Below are positions 38,573 through 50,469 of a DNA stretch of 64,000 bases, one piece after another. The DNA lies in NCBI GenBank assembly GCA_013399015.1, contig VWZX01002527.1, positions 143,428 through 207,427 of the forward strand. Direction: 5' to 3'. Numbering within the stretch: the stretch's first letter is position 1; every line of letters begins with the position of its first letter. The position numbers and the translations under genes were made by a program. The stretch is from Galbula dea. Lineage: Eukaryota > Chordata > Aves > Piciformes > Galbulidae. The notes beneath the pieces are model-generated. The model was not told the origin of the DNA, did not search any database, and was given only the letters and a program-made list of their open reading frames with translations.

Positions 38573-38957
38573 AGAAGGATGGGGAACTGCTGGAAAGATT
38601 CCAGTGCAGAGCCACAGAGATGATGAAGAGACTGGAACATCTTCCTGATGAGTAAAGGCTGAGGCAGCTGGGTCTCTTTAGCTTGGAGAAGAGGAGACTA
38701 AGAGGTGACCTCATCTATGCTTTTAAATATGTGAAGGGTGTGTGTCAAGAGGATGGGGTCAGGGTCTTCTCAGTGAGGCCCAGAGACAAGACAAGACTGC
38801 CCAGAGAGGTTGTGGAGTCTCCTTCTATGGAGATATTCAAAACCAATCTGGACGCGCTTCTGCGTGACCTGGTGTAGGGAATCCTGCTGTGACAGGGGGG
38901 TTGGACTAGATGATCTTCTGAGGTCCCTTCCAACTCTTGACATTCTGTGATTCTATG
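38573..38957 (+). mobile_element. CR1 LINE 3' fragment, plus strand
   Basis: About 385 bp beginning AGAAGGATGGGGAACTGCTG and ending in the tail ACATTCTGTGATTCTATGG. The C-terminal ORF2 region is recognisable (EKRRLRGDLIYAFKYVKG). There is an internal deletion after AGACAAGACAAGA relative to the copy near 21230. It faces the opposite CR1 at 39081 tail to tail. Confidence 0.92.
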
Positions 38958-39080
38958 GCTGAGGGTATTCAATGATGGAGAAAAATGAGTTCTCTTCCAT
39001 TGTGACTCTGCAAGCTTGATAATTGCAAGGCTGATCAGGCTGCACACTTTAAGAACTGTTTTCATCTCATGATGCCTAAG

Positions 39081-39219
39081 ATCACAGAATCACAGTATGT
39101 TAGGAGTTGGAAAGGAGCTCGAAAGGTCATCTAGTCCAACCCCCCTGCCACAGCAGGATTCCCTACACCAGGTCACACATAAGTGCGTCCAGACGGGGTT
39201 TGAATATCTCCAGAGATGG
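39081..39219 (-). mobile_element. CR1 LINE 3' fragment, minus strand
   Basis: 139 bp of the same subfamily as 38573-38957 in inverted orientation: inverted tail, CCCCCCTGCCACAGCAGGAT, ending near TTTGAATATCTCCAGAGATG. It is 123 bp from the plus-strand copy. Confidence 0.92.
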
Positions 39220-41859
39220 CAGACTTTCTAATAAAGCTTAGGGGAGCATTTTGACACATGAAGTGTGAGAAGTGACTCTGGGGTTTTACAGTGGAAGAAT
39301 TTTCCAGGCATCTTGTTTAACATAGTCACATCAGTCTTCATGGATGTTCTTGAGTTTGTGGATATCCACTAAGATTTCCCTCACTGAGAGGAAAAAGTTG
39401 GGATTTTACTAAAATTCCTTGGGCAGTCTGAGTGCATGGCTAGCTTTCAATAGTGTAATTCTTGGTGTTTCAAGTATGCTTTCAGACCATCTCTTTCCGT
39501 TTGCCATGCAGGGAGCATTCAGTGGCTTTCTTCCTGGCAGCGACTGCCTGTTGTATAACAGCTATTTCATCTTGTGCCACTAGATATTGTAAAATTTTAT
39601 GCCTCACCATTTCTGTTGCATAGGACACTGTTCAACTCTTCCCAATTGCATCACTGCTTGCCTCTGAGATTTTGAAGTGCAGCTTTATGGCAGATGGAAA
39701 ATCAGAAATGATACTATGTTCTCGGTTTTAGCTCAGACTTACCTGCCACCTCCTTCATCTAGGGACAGCATTACTTACTACATACTAGTAAGTTTCAAAA
39801 AGAAACTGTTCTGTACGTGTTTTAGCATTGAACAAGTGACTAAGATTTAAGGCATGTGGATCTTCCTCCTGATGCCAGTTGGAATTCTTACTGGGAGTTG
39901 GAAAACTGAATTCAATGCTTTTCTTCTCAGTTGACAGAATAGGGGAAAATTTAGGTGGCCTAGCTGATTTTGTCTTACTGTTGAGGTAGGGGCTCTCTGA
40001 AGCAACCTCGCCAGTGCTAGGTGTCTTATGGGAAGGCAAAAATGTTGGCAGTTCTTTTAGCAGCCTCTCAAAATTCCTAGCATGCATGTAAATGAGAAGA
40101 GTTTTGGGGCCACAGCGAGCTTGTACAATTGGAACGGGTGCCATGAACAAGTGCCTGCAGTTTGGTAGTGCTAATGGAGGAAAGTTATGGTAGAAGATTG
40201 GAAGAACAAGAAAGCATCCAAAACCTTAGTGCAATCCCAGGAAGTTTAAGGAGGTGTTTGCCAGGACCACCAGACATTGGGACAGTTACAAACCAAAATG
40301 TGGATGGAAGGCACCATGTGACTGTAGGGATACAGTGAAGCTGTTTGTGTGAGGAAGCTTTGCTATCACCAAAGAAGCCTGCAAACTGCTCAAGCCAATA
40401 CACTTTGGCAAGTTTTGTGGTTCAAAACACTTAATGAATGTTGATGTCAAATATTTACTAGCAAGTCTAAGGCTAGGGGTCAACCCGAAGATGCTTTAGT
40501 AACATTTGAAGAGCAGAGTACTGGGCAGAATGTAATGCATGGATACAAATCTAGTCTAACAAGGAATACCTCTTTAAAAGTGAGAAAATGCAGCTCATAG
40601 TACATGTGGTTTGTTTGATCTTGGAAAAACTGCATAGTATTGTGGACCTACCTGAGACTGTGGATTTTAAGTCTGATTTTTAGAAAAATGTTTGCATGGA
40701 AGGAAGAGTGTGAGAAGTCGAGTACAAGGATTGAATAAAGAGAAAGCTTGTGGGTGAAAAACAGTGAAAACAAATCAGTAGGGGTTTGGATAGAATGTGG
40801 GTGAATGTGATGAAGATAGGTACAATAGAGCACAGCAAAAACCAGAAGGATAATTGATAGAATTAGGTATTTTAGGAACAGGAGAATAGAAGGCACATTA
40901 GCTTTACATTTCCTTAAGGAGGTCTCACTATAGCAGTGTGAATTGCAAGAGCAGATTGGCTAAACTAGCTTCTGTACAAATGAACACTTGTGATAAATCT
41001 CAAAGAAAGTGAAAAAAATGGTATTTGATGCTTTTATGCTTCATGTAGTTGTCTCTTTGGGAGGAGACAGGAGGTAACGGAAACAGAAAGCCAAAACATC
41101 CTTTATGTTTTGCCTCGTATTTGTGGGTAAACATCAGAGAACTCCCTCTACCTCTTTTGTTTTTTCTTCTTTTGTTACAGTATAAACAAACTACTGTTGT
41201 CTGAAAGTCTTTTGAAGCCAAATCAATTTCTCATCATAGTATTAGGTGAAGTAGCCTCAGTCTTTATGTGTTACTAACTGCTGCCTCTGTGGCCAGACTT
41301 GTATTCTTACATTGCCTGTTTATTTGCTAATGTACAGATCCTCTTGAAAACTTTAGCACTCAAGACATCATGTGGATTTTGAATGCACCCTGCAAGATTT
41401 TGATTCCATAAATGAAATGTTGATGTGATAACCTGAGATAGATATAGTCCTGTTTCCACCTATTTAATGGAATTTAAAAGAGAATTTGTTTCCATTTTCT
41501 TCACTTGAATTACAAAAGATAAGTACCACTTGGCATGACTGGACTCAAAAATTAATACTAAAAATAATAACAGTATTATAATGGTTGAAATTCTTAACAC
41601 ATGCAGTGAGATGAATGGGTGCTTTTCCCCCAGCAAACTGAAACAGAAATGAAAGTTGTCTGCAAATGTCACTTTTAACCTTGAAAACATGAGAGTATTT
41701 AAGTATCTTCAGTTAACTTCTTACCTCATTTTTTAATAGCTTTATCTTACTGACTGAAACCTAAACAGTTAAATTACTTTACCTTCTTGAAGATGTGTAT
41801 TTGACTACAATTTGATGTGGAAGTGGAAGCAAATTGAATAAAGGAATAAACTGAGAAGG

Positions 41860-41945
41860 AATGAGTGTATACTAAGCATATGTATGTAGATACACATGCA
41901 TATATATGGATGTGTGTGTATATATAAACTATATAAATAAATTAT
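41860..41945. repeat. TA/TG-rich imperfect microsatellite
   Basis: Alternating purine-pyrimidine sequence with TATATATG, GTGTGTGTATATATA and TATAAATAAATTAT. Low complexity, with no other role seen. Confidence 0.7.
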
Positions 41946-42499
41946 CTGAGTTCTTGCTAAAGATTTGATCATTAGATCTATGTTTAAATAGCCAATAGAA
42001 ACTTTTTAAAGAAAAATGATCCTAAATGCTGTATCAGACTCTCTCTGAACATGATCTACTGCCTTTTTTTTTCTGTTGAACCACATATGGCTTCCACTGC
42101 CTATAATTCACATGAGCAAAAACCCTCAAATCTCAGCATTTAAGAGAAAATCCAAAGACCTTTTCAAAGATTAAAATTAAACATTTTTAAGACCTTTCTG
42201 TTGTGCAACAAATAATTCCAACCGACACTTCACTATGTGAAGGTCTTTCTATACCAGAAGACCTTGAATAACTCTTTTGTATCTCTAAATTCTATTAACA
42301 CTCACCCATGTAATGAAAATGCTGCATATTGGCTGATGAATGTTGTGTGTTGACTACCTTATAAAATGGTTTATATGGGAAAATAGCTCTGAATTTAACA
42401 ACCTGAGGTAACATCTGCCATGAAAAATTTTCCAGAATAATATTGAGAAAAAAGAGAAAAAATCCAAAATCCATTTGTTTTATTCCCTCTACTAGTACA

Positions 42500-42618
42500 T
42501 TGGGGTTTTTTGTTGTTGTTTCTTTGGTTTGGTTCTTTTGTGTGTGTTTTCTCTTTTGTTTGTTTTTTTGGTTGGTTGGTTGTTGTTTTTCCTCTTTGTC
42601 CCTATCTCTATCTTACAG
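42500..42618 (+). repeat. T/G-rich tract ending in a splice-acceptor-like CAG
   Basis: Starts with TTGGGGTTTTTTG and (TTG)n, (GT)n and (GGTT)n runs, passes into a strong pyrimidine tract (TTTTTCCTCTTTGTCCCTAT) and ends CTTACAG at 42618. It is UG-rich in the STRN3 transcript. Confidence 0.8.
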
Positions 42619-43534
42619 TGAACTGACAGTCATTTCAGAGATACCTGATTTAAGGCAGACCAGAACACTTTCGATGGATGCATTTGAACTGGAAGGGGGC
42701 GGGGGGAGAAGAGGGAGGAAGATAAATTGGGGTTTTATGTGAATAAAGTAGTACCAATGGACACTCTCTTCATTTCATTGGCATGGATCTATAGCTTAGG
42801 GATTTGGGAGATGCTTCTGGAAATGTCACATTGGTTTCATGGTAGAGGAGGAATGGGGAGAAGGAGACAGAAGTTATGCAGTGGGCGAGAGAGAAGCAAA
42901 GAGGAGAGGTGAATGGAGAAATAACTTAGAAAAGTTACTTTGGTTTTTCAAATACTGAATTTAGGTTTTCATTTTATGCTTTAAAAAACTTGCTTATTTG
43001 ACATATTATAGTTATCTGACTTGACAAAAGAAGTGGCCTTTCTTTTTTAAGTGACATGCTTTTGTGATTCCAACTTTATTCAAACCATTTTGTGAGTGTT
43101 GCTTACCAGTTGTAGTATGTATTGCACTGGTTCTTGTATGGTGTGATGTGAATTCATAAGGGCTTTCAAAGGTTCTGACAGGGTGTCTAGCTTGCCCAGT
43201 GTTCCTTGTGTGCAAATTTTGATGATTGTAAGTTTTCCATAGTTCTATAAAACATTAGTTTGATAGTTTTTGTGCTGCACTATGAAAGATTTTTCACAAT
43301 ATTGAAGATTTAACAAACTGTTTTTAAAGACAATCCTCACAGAAAGGAATACGTTTGAATTTGAATGCATTTATTTACTGTAGCCGGTTTGAAAGAACTC
43401 AGCTAGCCACATTGAAAAGATTGTATTAAAACAGGAAACAACTAGATTTTATGGGGAATTAATAAAATTTATGACCTTGCAGTAGCACATTTTGATAGTA
43501 GGAGGAAACAGCCAAAGAAAATGGCTTAAGAATC

Positions 43535-44139
43535 GCATTCTGGGCTGCATCAAGAGAAGCATGACCAGCAGATCAAGAGAGGTGATTCTGCCACTGTACT
43601 CTTCTCTGGTGAGACCTCATCTGGAGTACTGTGTCCAGCTCTGGAGCCCTCAACACAGGAAGGACATGGACCTGCTGGAGCGGGTCCAAAGGAGGGCTAC
43701 GAAAATGATCAGGGGGCTGGAACACCTCCCCTATGAAGACAGGCTGAGGGAGCTGGGATTGTTCAGGCTCGAGAAGAGAAGGCTTCGGGGGGACCTAATA
43801 GTCACCTTCCAGTACCTAAGGGGTCATACAGAAAGGCTGGGGAGGGCCTGTTCACAAAGGCCTGTGGTGATAGGACAAGGGTTAATGGATTTAAATTAGA
43901 GAAGAATAGATTTAGATTAGATATTAGGAAAATGTTCCTTACCATGAGGGTAGCGGAACATTGGAACAGGCTGCCCAGGCAGGTGGTTGAGGCCCCGTCC
44001 CTGCAGGTGTTCAAGGTGAGGCTGGACAGGGTGCTCAGCAACCTGATTTAGTTGGAGATGTGCTTACTCACTGTAGGGGTGTTGGACTAGATGACCTCTA
44101 AGGTCCCTTCCAACCCTGATAATTCTGTGATTCTATGAT
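43535..44139 (+). mobile_element. CR1 LINE 3' fragment, plus strand
   Basis: About 600 bp: CTGGGCTGCATCAAGAGAAG at the left truncation, C-terminal ORF2 codons (SREVILPLYSSLVRPHLEYC, GLEHLPYEDRLRELGLF), and the tail AATTCTGTGATTCTATGAT. The frame is open to about 43899 and then shifts. The partial copy at the window end (63865-64000) is the same subfamily. Confidence 0.94.
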
Positions 44140-45514
44140 AAGGAGCAGTAAGCTAGAATAGCTCTTTGAATGCTGGGTCACAACAGATTTTTTTTTTCCT
44201 GTATAGGTCACTAGAAACATTTCTCAGTGTAAGCTGAACTTGTATTTATTTAACTTTACTGTGGTATTTCTTCCTGTGTCTGAATTTATCAATAAAATCC
44301 GGTTTTATTCAAGATAGCTTGTGTATGTATTGGAGCAAACAAACAAACAAACCTACTTTTTCCTTTAGCGGAATGAGTAGGACAGTTAATGCCCTTGCAG
44401 TTGGGCAGTTCATGGGAGAAGTTTATAAGAGTCTTCCTGGCCGTGACCACAGACTCCCAAATTCTTATCAACAAAGGAGAGGGTGGAAATGTTAAGTGTG
44501 GTGGTTACAAAGAAAACATTACAGACATTACATATCTATAACGTTGCTTTAGCCTAAATTAAACTTGAATTTGCAATATGAATGTTCTAGATCATGCTGG
44601 GAGCAAGAAAGGTATCATCAGTGTGCTGTTTTAGTTTCCATGTGACAACTTCAGCTTTCCTGTAGGTTATGGTTTCTACTTACCACTCAGTAAGAAACAA
44701 GACTTTTTGTTAAGATCCTGAATATTAAATGTTGAGAGCTAATTGAATACTATATATTTTGTAAAGCTGCTAATGTTTTGATGTCAGGGTCAACTGGATT
44801 TTTACACAAAATACTTGTCTTGAGCCATGCTGCCGTAGGGTGGAAAATGAAGTGTTGAATATAAGGCCTGCTGATGCTCAGCAAGAGCCATGCTTGCTTT
44901 AAACAGTGTGTGTGGAATATCCACAAATCTTAAGATTTCATGGGAAGAAATTATTATTATTTTTAGCCTTAAAGGTGCCAAGGGGTTAAGACAAGTCTGA
45001 ATAATGGAACAGCCTGTAGAATACCAATTGGGATGAGATTTTCAGGGCAATCAGAAAATTCTAGCATCTACTCCAGAGAAAATTATTCATGTGACTTCAG
45101 GTTTATGTTTCTTTAAGGGAGTTACCAGCCCATTTGTAACAGGAATTTTGTGTTTTAAACAGGAAAAAGTGTCTAATCTTTGGGTATCAGAAGTTCCCTA
45201 TGTCAAGAGTAATAGTCACAAAATCTGTGTACTACCCATCCATTAGTAGTAAAATGGAAAACTCACCAGTATTACTGTAGATATACTTTTTTTCTGGCAT
45301 GACCTATTGTACTTGTTATGTGATGTGCTTGTGACAAGCAGTCCTGTTGTGCTTAATCATGTGCAGACAGATGCAGGAGGTAGTCTCTCAACCCCAAAGA
45401 CATTCCTGTCTGATTGGATAAGGCTATTGGAGAGGAGAATGTAATGCATGCACAGTTGACAGTATCAGTTAACAGTAACTGATAGAAGATGTTATATTGG
45501 TTGAATGATTTTGT

Positions 45515-45590
45515 GTGTGGTGGGTTTTATTTTTTGTTGTTGCTTTTGTTTGGTTTAGTTTTGTTGGTTTAGTTTTGGTTAGGAAGTGGT
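45515..45590 (+). repeat. T/G-rich low-complexity tract
   Basis: Third tract of this type: GTGTGTGGTGGG, TTGTTGTTGC and repeated TTTGTTTGGTTTAG units. No exon-like sequence follows it. Confidence 0.75.
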
Positions 45591-46639
45591 ATGTTAACTG
45601 GGATGAAACCCTCAAGGAAAGAAGGCAAGGTTAGGTACTGGGGGGAAAACCATGCAAGGATGCCGTTGCAGAGTACACTTGAGGAAGGAGCAGTGGGAAG
45701 GAGATTCAAGACAAGCAGCTGAGGAGCACAGGGTCAAGGAAGGCCTGTCAAAATCTGATTGCTTCATGCACTCTGCTTTGGCAGCTTCTGTAGCTGGTCC
45801 TGCTATATCTGGGGCTTCTGTCTTGTTATTCTTCAGCAGTTTTTATTTAGGCAGTGTGGCTGGGGAAGAAGAAAAAGGAACACCTAAGTTGAACTTTGAA
45901 AATTATGTTCTCGCTTACATATGTTTTGATCCAGGGCAGTCCAGTAAAGAGGAATTATACTTTTTCAGACCTTTTTGGTTTTTTTAGTCTCCCTCTATTT
46001 GCAACAGGTCAAGAACCTTGCCATAGTCTTCTGTCACAGAGCCTGTAATAATGCTACAGTTCATGTATCAATCTCTGCCTTTGGAGCTCCATTGTATTGT
46101 TTTCAGCCATTAATATTTTTAAAAATATTCTAGACTACAAAGGCCCTGGAAATGTTATGGTTTGGTTTTTTTGTAAATTAGAATTTAAAGTAATTTATTG
46201 TAGTACCCTATCTCAGAATATATTTTTGCCATCTCTGCTTTTTTTTTTATTTTGCTGTGTGAATGATCCTGTAAGAGAATCCAACTAAACAGATAGAAAA
46301 TAATGAAATAAGCAAGCTTTGAATTGTCATCCATGTATATAACATAAGCTAAGTAAGGATTCTGTCATTCTTTAAGACTAGACATTTTCTGAAGTGCATA
46401 TTTACATTATTTCTAAGTGTTCTTGCTGATACTAATGTTTGAAATGCATTTTCTTACTGTGCTGCTAAAGGATGAAAGATAGCTAAATTAAAAACAGCTG
46501 AAGTATTGAGTTACTTCTGATTTGACTGCTGAAGTGTTTTGGTGTATAATGTAGCCAATCAACCTGTCAGCTTGAAGCTTCTTTTCCCTGTAGAACCTTT
46601 AAAGCATTTGAATATTCTGTCCCTGCTTTTCTCGTTGTT

Positions 46640-49063
46640 TGGTTCTCTCCGTACGAGAAGGAAGGCTCCTGCTCTTCCAGAATACTTGCCATTAACAAGC
46701 AGGCTTAGTGCCTTCCAAGCTAAGGAGGAGCTCAGTAAGGCTTCAGGCAAAGCAGCTGAATCACTGGACTCTGTGCCACACAGAATCACCCGGAAGAAGT
46801 GGCAAAGGATCATTGTGGGTGACTCCCTGCTGCAGGGGACAGAAACTCTCATCTGTCGACCTGACCAGTTGTCCAGAGAAGTTTATTTTTGCCAGAGGCT
46901 TAAATCAGAGATGTCACAGAAAGATTACTAAGGCTTGTGAACACATCTTACTGTTACCTATTCTTGATCTTTCCTGTGGGTGCAAATGATATCAAGGGTA
47001 ACTTGGGAATGATCAGATCCAATTTCAGAGCTCTGGGGATGGTGGTCAAGTGTCTGGAGGCCCGGGTAGTCTCCTTGATTCTGCTAGTTAGGGTAAATGA
47101 CAAGAGAACTAGACAGATTTACCAAGTAAATGACTGACTACATCACCGGTGTTGACAACACAATATTGACTTCTATAACCAGAGGACTCTGTTTGCTGAT
47201 CAGCAGATGACTGAGAGAGATGGAATCCACCTCTCAAAACAGGGCATGTGAGTCTTTTCCAATAGACTGGAAACATGGCAAGGAGAGCTTTAAACTAGGA
47301 AAGATGGGGAGAGGAAAGTTATGGTAGCCACCCATGCGGCAAAGCAAGGCTCAGTCAGTGATAACTTGTGACAAGTGCATTCAGCCCAGGAAGTGCCTTT
47401 CAGACATGATCGTGGGATATCCATGAAGGTGAGGTGGTGGAGTGGCTCTTTATAAAAGATCACCTGGAATGTATGGAGCTCTGTCTCGGGGAGTAAGATG
47501 AGTGAGTTGAGAGTTTGTGGGTTAGGATCAAAGGGCAGACTAGCAAGGGTGACACAATTGTGGGTGTTTGCTACAGGCCACATGATCAGGGAGAGGAAGA
47601 AGATGAGGCCTTTTACAAGTGATTGAAAGTAGCCTCACAGTCACAGGCTTTGGTTCTCATGGAAGACTTCAATCAACCTAACATCTGTTGGAGGAACAAC
47701 ATAGCATGGCACAAAGAATCCAGACGATTCTTGGTGATGGAGGAGCCATCGAGGAAGGGTGTGCTGCTAGACTTCATACTAACAAACAAGGAAAGTCTGG
47801 TTGGAGAGGTGAAGGTTGGGCATATCCTAGGCTACAGTGACCACAAGATTATGGAGTTCAGTATCCTGTGAGAGGGAAGTAAGGCAGTGAGCAAGATGGC
47901 AAACCTCGATTTCAGGAGGTTCAACTTCAGTCTCTTCATGGACCTTCTTGGAAGAATCCCACAGGAACATGCTCTAGCAGGAAGAGAAGCCCGATATTCA
48001 AGATCACTTCCTCCAGGCACAAGAATGGTGTATTCCCATGGGCAGGAAATTGAGCAAAAGGGGCAGAAGACCTGCAGGGATGAACAAGGAACTCCTGTCA
48101 AAACTCAGGCGTAAGTAGGAGGTACACAAGAGGTGAAAGCAGGGACAGCCCACCTGGCAAGAGTATAAGGGTATGCAGAAATACAGTGAAGGTGGCAAGC
48201 CTAACCTTAATTCATGGACAGGTGGTGGAATGGCTATCCTGGAGGCCATCTCTAAGTATATGAAGATAAGGTGATGAGGAGTAGTTAGCTTGGAATCATC
48301 AAAGGGAAATCATGTTTAACGAACCTGATTGCTTTCTGTAATGTGCTAAGTGGCTGGATAGATGAAGGGATAGCAGTGGATATTGTTTGCTTGCAGCTCA
48401 GCAAGGCTTTTGACACTGTCTCCCACAATATTCTCATAGGCGAGGTTGGGAAGTCTGGGCTGGATGAGTGTACAGTGAGGTGGATCGAGAACTGGGTGAA
48501 TGGCCAGTCTTCAGAGGGTTGTGATGAGTGGCACAGAGTCTATCTGGAGGCCTTTAACTAGTGGTGTCCCCCAAGGATCAATACTGGGGCCATCTTAACT
48601 CATCAGTGACTTAGATGAAGGAATACAGTCCATCAGCAAGTTTGCTGATAATACAAAACTGGAAGGAGTGACTGATAAGCCCAGAGTGCTGTGCAGCTAT
48701 CCAGAAGGATCTCTACAGGCTGGAGAGGTGGGCAGAGAGGAACCTTCCGAAATTGAACAAAGGCAAGTGCAAGGTCCCGTACCTTTAACCCCATGCACCA
48801 ATACAGGCTGTGGGCTGACCTGTTGGAAAGTAGCTCTCCAGAGAAGAATCTCAGGTTGCTGGTGGACAGAAAGAGTCTTGCGAGCAGATCGATTGGCAGG
48901 AGGTGATCCTGACCTTCTACTGAGCCCTGGTGAGGCCTTACCTGGAGTACTTTGTTCAATTCTGGGCTTGTCAGTACTATACAGGCATGGGGCTCCTGGA
49001 ACAAGTCCAATTGAGAGCTGCAAAGATGATTAGGGGGCTGGAGCATCTCCCTCATGAGGAAAG
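46640..49063 (+). mobile_element. CR1-C LINE with ORF1 esterase, endonuclease and RT remnants
   Basis: The most complete CR1 in the window. About 46640-47290 is ORF1: RIIVGDSLLQGTE (GDSL block, nucleophile Ser), GANDIKGNL (GxND block) and RDGIHLSKQG (DxxH block). These are the SGNH-esterase motifs known from CR1 ORF1. About 47540-47870 is the apurinic-type endonuclease: GVCYRP, then MEDFNQPNICW (normally GDFN) and YSDHK. About 48330-48660 is the RT palm: QLSKAFDTVSHNI, SGVPQGSILG and SKFADNTKL (FADD mutated to FADN). Frameshifts and stops separate the parts. It is broken at 49063 by a second CR1 and resumes at 50470. Confidence 0.9.
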
Positions 49064-49287
49064 CGGTGAAGGGGAAAGGGACCTGGGGTTCCTGTAGGAT
49101 GGAAGAATGACCATGAGCCAGCAGCGTGTTCTGGTGGCCAGGAGGGCTAATGGGATTCTGGGATGTATTAGAAGGGGTGTGATTAGTAGGTCAAGAGAGG
49201 TTCTTCTCCCCCTCTGCTCTGCCCTGGTGAGGCTGCATCTGGAATATTGTGTCCAGTTCTGGGCCCCTCCTTTTAAGACGGATAGGG
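49064..49287 (+). mobile_element. CR1 nested in CR1-C, left part
   Basis: A 5'-truncated CR1-B-type copy starting CGGTGAAGGGGAAAGGGACC. It encodes the LGVLV...SQQRVLVARRANGILGCIRR region in its frame. The target duplication GAAAG is at 49059-49063 and 50470-50474. It is itself interrupted at 49288 by an LTR and resumes at 50011. Confidence 0.9.
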
Positions 49288-50010
49288 TGTAGCATACAAC
49301 TATAAGCCACAAAGGCCAGGCTCCCACAAAAGGAAAACTAGGCAAGGCACAGGTCAGAGAATATTAGGATTTGGAAGGGACCTTGAAAGATCATCTAGTC
49401 CAATACCCCTGCAGCAGCAGGATTCCCTAGACCAGGTCACACAGAAGCACATCCAGACAGGTTTTGAATACCTCCAGAGAAGGAGACTCCACAACCTCTC
49501 TAGCAAGTCTGGGCCAGTGCTCTGGCACCCTCACTCTGAAAAAATTTCTATGTATATTCATATGGAATCTCCTGTGCTTCAGCTTATAACCACTGCCCCT
49601 TGTCTTGAAGAAGAAAGAAGTTAGACTAGGGATGTAGGAGCTGATGGGACACGGCAAGAGAGAGAAGTGGGAGTCAGCCAGCAGAGGCCTTAGCAGCTGC
49701 ACAGAGGCCTTGGCAGCCTGCAGAGTTTTAGTATGCTGTTTTTCCCATAGCTTCCCACAGCTGCCCATGCAGAAGTTTCACAGCATACTATTCTTATGAC
49801 ATTTATTTGCCTTTGTAGTGTACTGCTTCTGTCACATTTATAGTAGTTGATTTTATCTACCAAGTGTTACTTGCTAGTTGGTCAGTGTCCTTTCTCTGAA
49901 GGTAATTGGTCAGTATACTTTCTGTATGAGAGTATAAATTCCAGCTGCTGGAGCATTAAGTTGATTCTGGCTGTGCCAGCAGTTCAGGTCCATGCCTTTC
50001 TTACACCACA
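49288..50010 (+). mobile_element. solo LTR nested in the second CR1
   Basis: Starts TGTAGCATACAACTATAAGC, ends CTTACACCACA, and is flanked by ATAGGG (49282-49287) and ATAGGT (50011-50016). It shares the GGCCAGGCTCC start, a GTGGGAGTCAGC block, and the TTTGTAGTGTACTG and TTGGTCAGT blocks with the LTR at 19795-20264, so the two belong to one family. Instead of TATAAAAG it has GAGTATAAATTCC. Its 723 bp include a CR1 insertion of about 249 bp (49358-49606), leaving about 474 bp, close to the 470 bp of the other copy. Confidence 0.82.
49358..49606 (-). mobile_element. innermost CR1 fragment inside the LTR
   Basis: Minus-strand CR1 3' end: AGAATATTAGGATTTGGAAG, CAGCAGCAGGATTCCCTAGA, back to CCACTGCCCCTTGTCTT. 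It interrupts the LTR between GGCACAGGTCAG and GAAGAAGAAAGAAGTTAGAC, which correspond to adjacent parts of the 19795 LTR. It is the youngest layer of the nest. Confidence 0.85.
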
Positions 50011-50469
50011 ATAGGTAACTTCTTGAAAGAGTCCAGCACAGAGCCACCAAGATGATTAAGGGAGTGGAACATCTTCCTTCTGAGGAAAAGCTGAGGGAGC
50101 TGGGTCTCCTTATCTTGGAGGACACTAAGGGTGACCTCACTTACGCTTGTAAATATGTGAAGGGTGGGTGTCAGGGACAAGGGGTCAGGCTCTTCTCAGT
50201 GAAGCCCAGTGAGAAGACAAGGCAATGGCTGTAAGCTGAAGCATAGGAGATTCCATGTGGATACACATGGAAATTTTTTCCCAGTTGAGGTGCCAGAGCA
50301 CTGTCACAGACTGCCCAGAGAGGCTGTGGAGTCTCCTTCTCTGGAGGTATTCAAGACCCATCTGGATGTGCTTCTGTGTGACCTGGTGTAGGGAATCCTG
50401 CTGTGGCAGGGAGGTTGGACTAGATGATCTTTTGAGGTCCCTCCAACTCCTGACATTCTGTGATTCTGT
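50011..50469 (+). mobile_element. CR1 nested in CR1-C, right part
   Basis: Continues the second CR1 after the LTR: RVQHRATKMIKGVEHLPSEE-like codons, then the 3' region and tail ACATTCTGTGATTCTGTG. It joins CR1-C again at 50470. Confidence 0.9.

Noticed and set aside
41171..41235. Possible exon after a strong TTTGTTACAG acceptor in intron 5, open in the exon 5 phase
   Set aside because: The only nearby donor (TAG|GTGAAG) is weak and gives 65 bases, which would shift the frame.
42690..42720. G-quadruplex in the GGGGGCGGGGGG stretch
   Set aside because: Only three tracts of three or more G are separated by loops; the fourth is GG.
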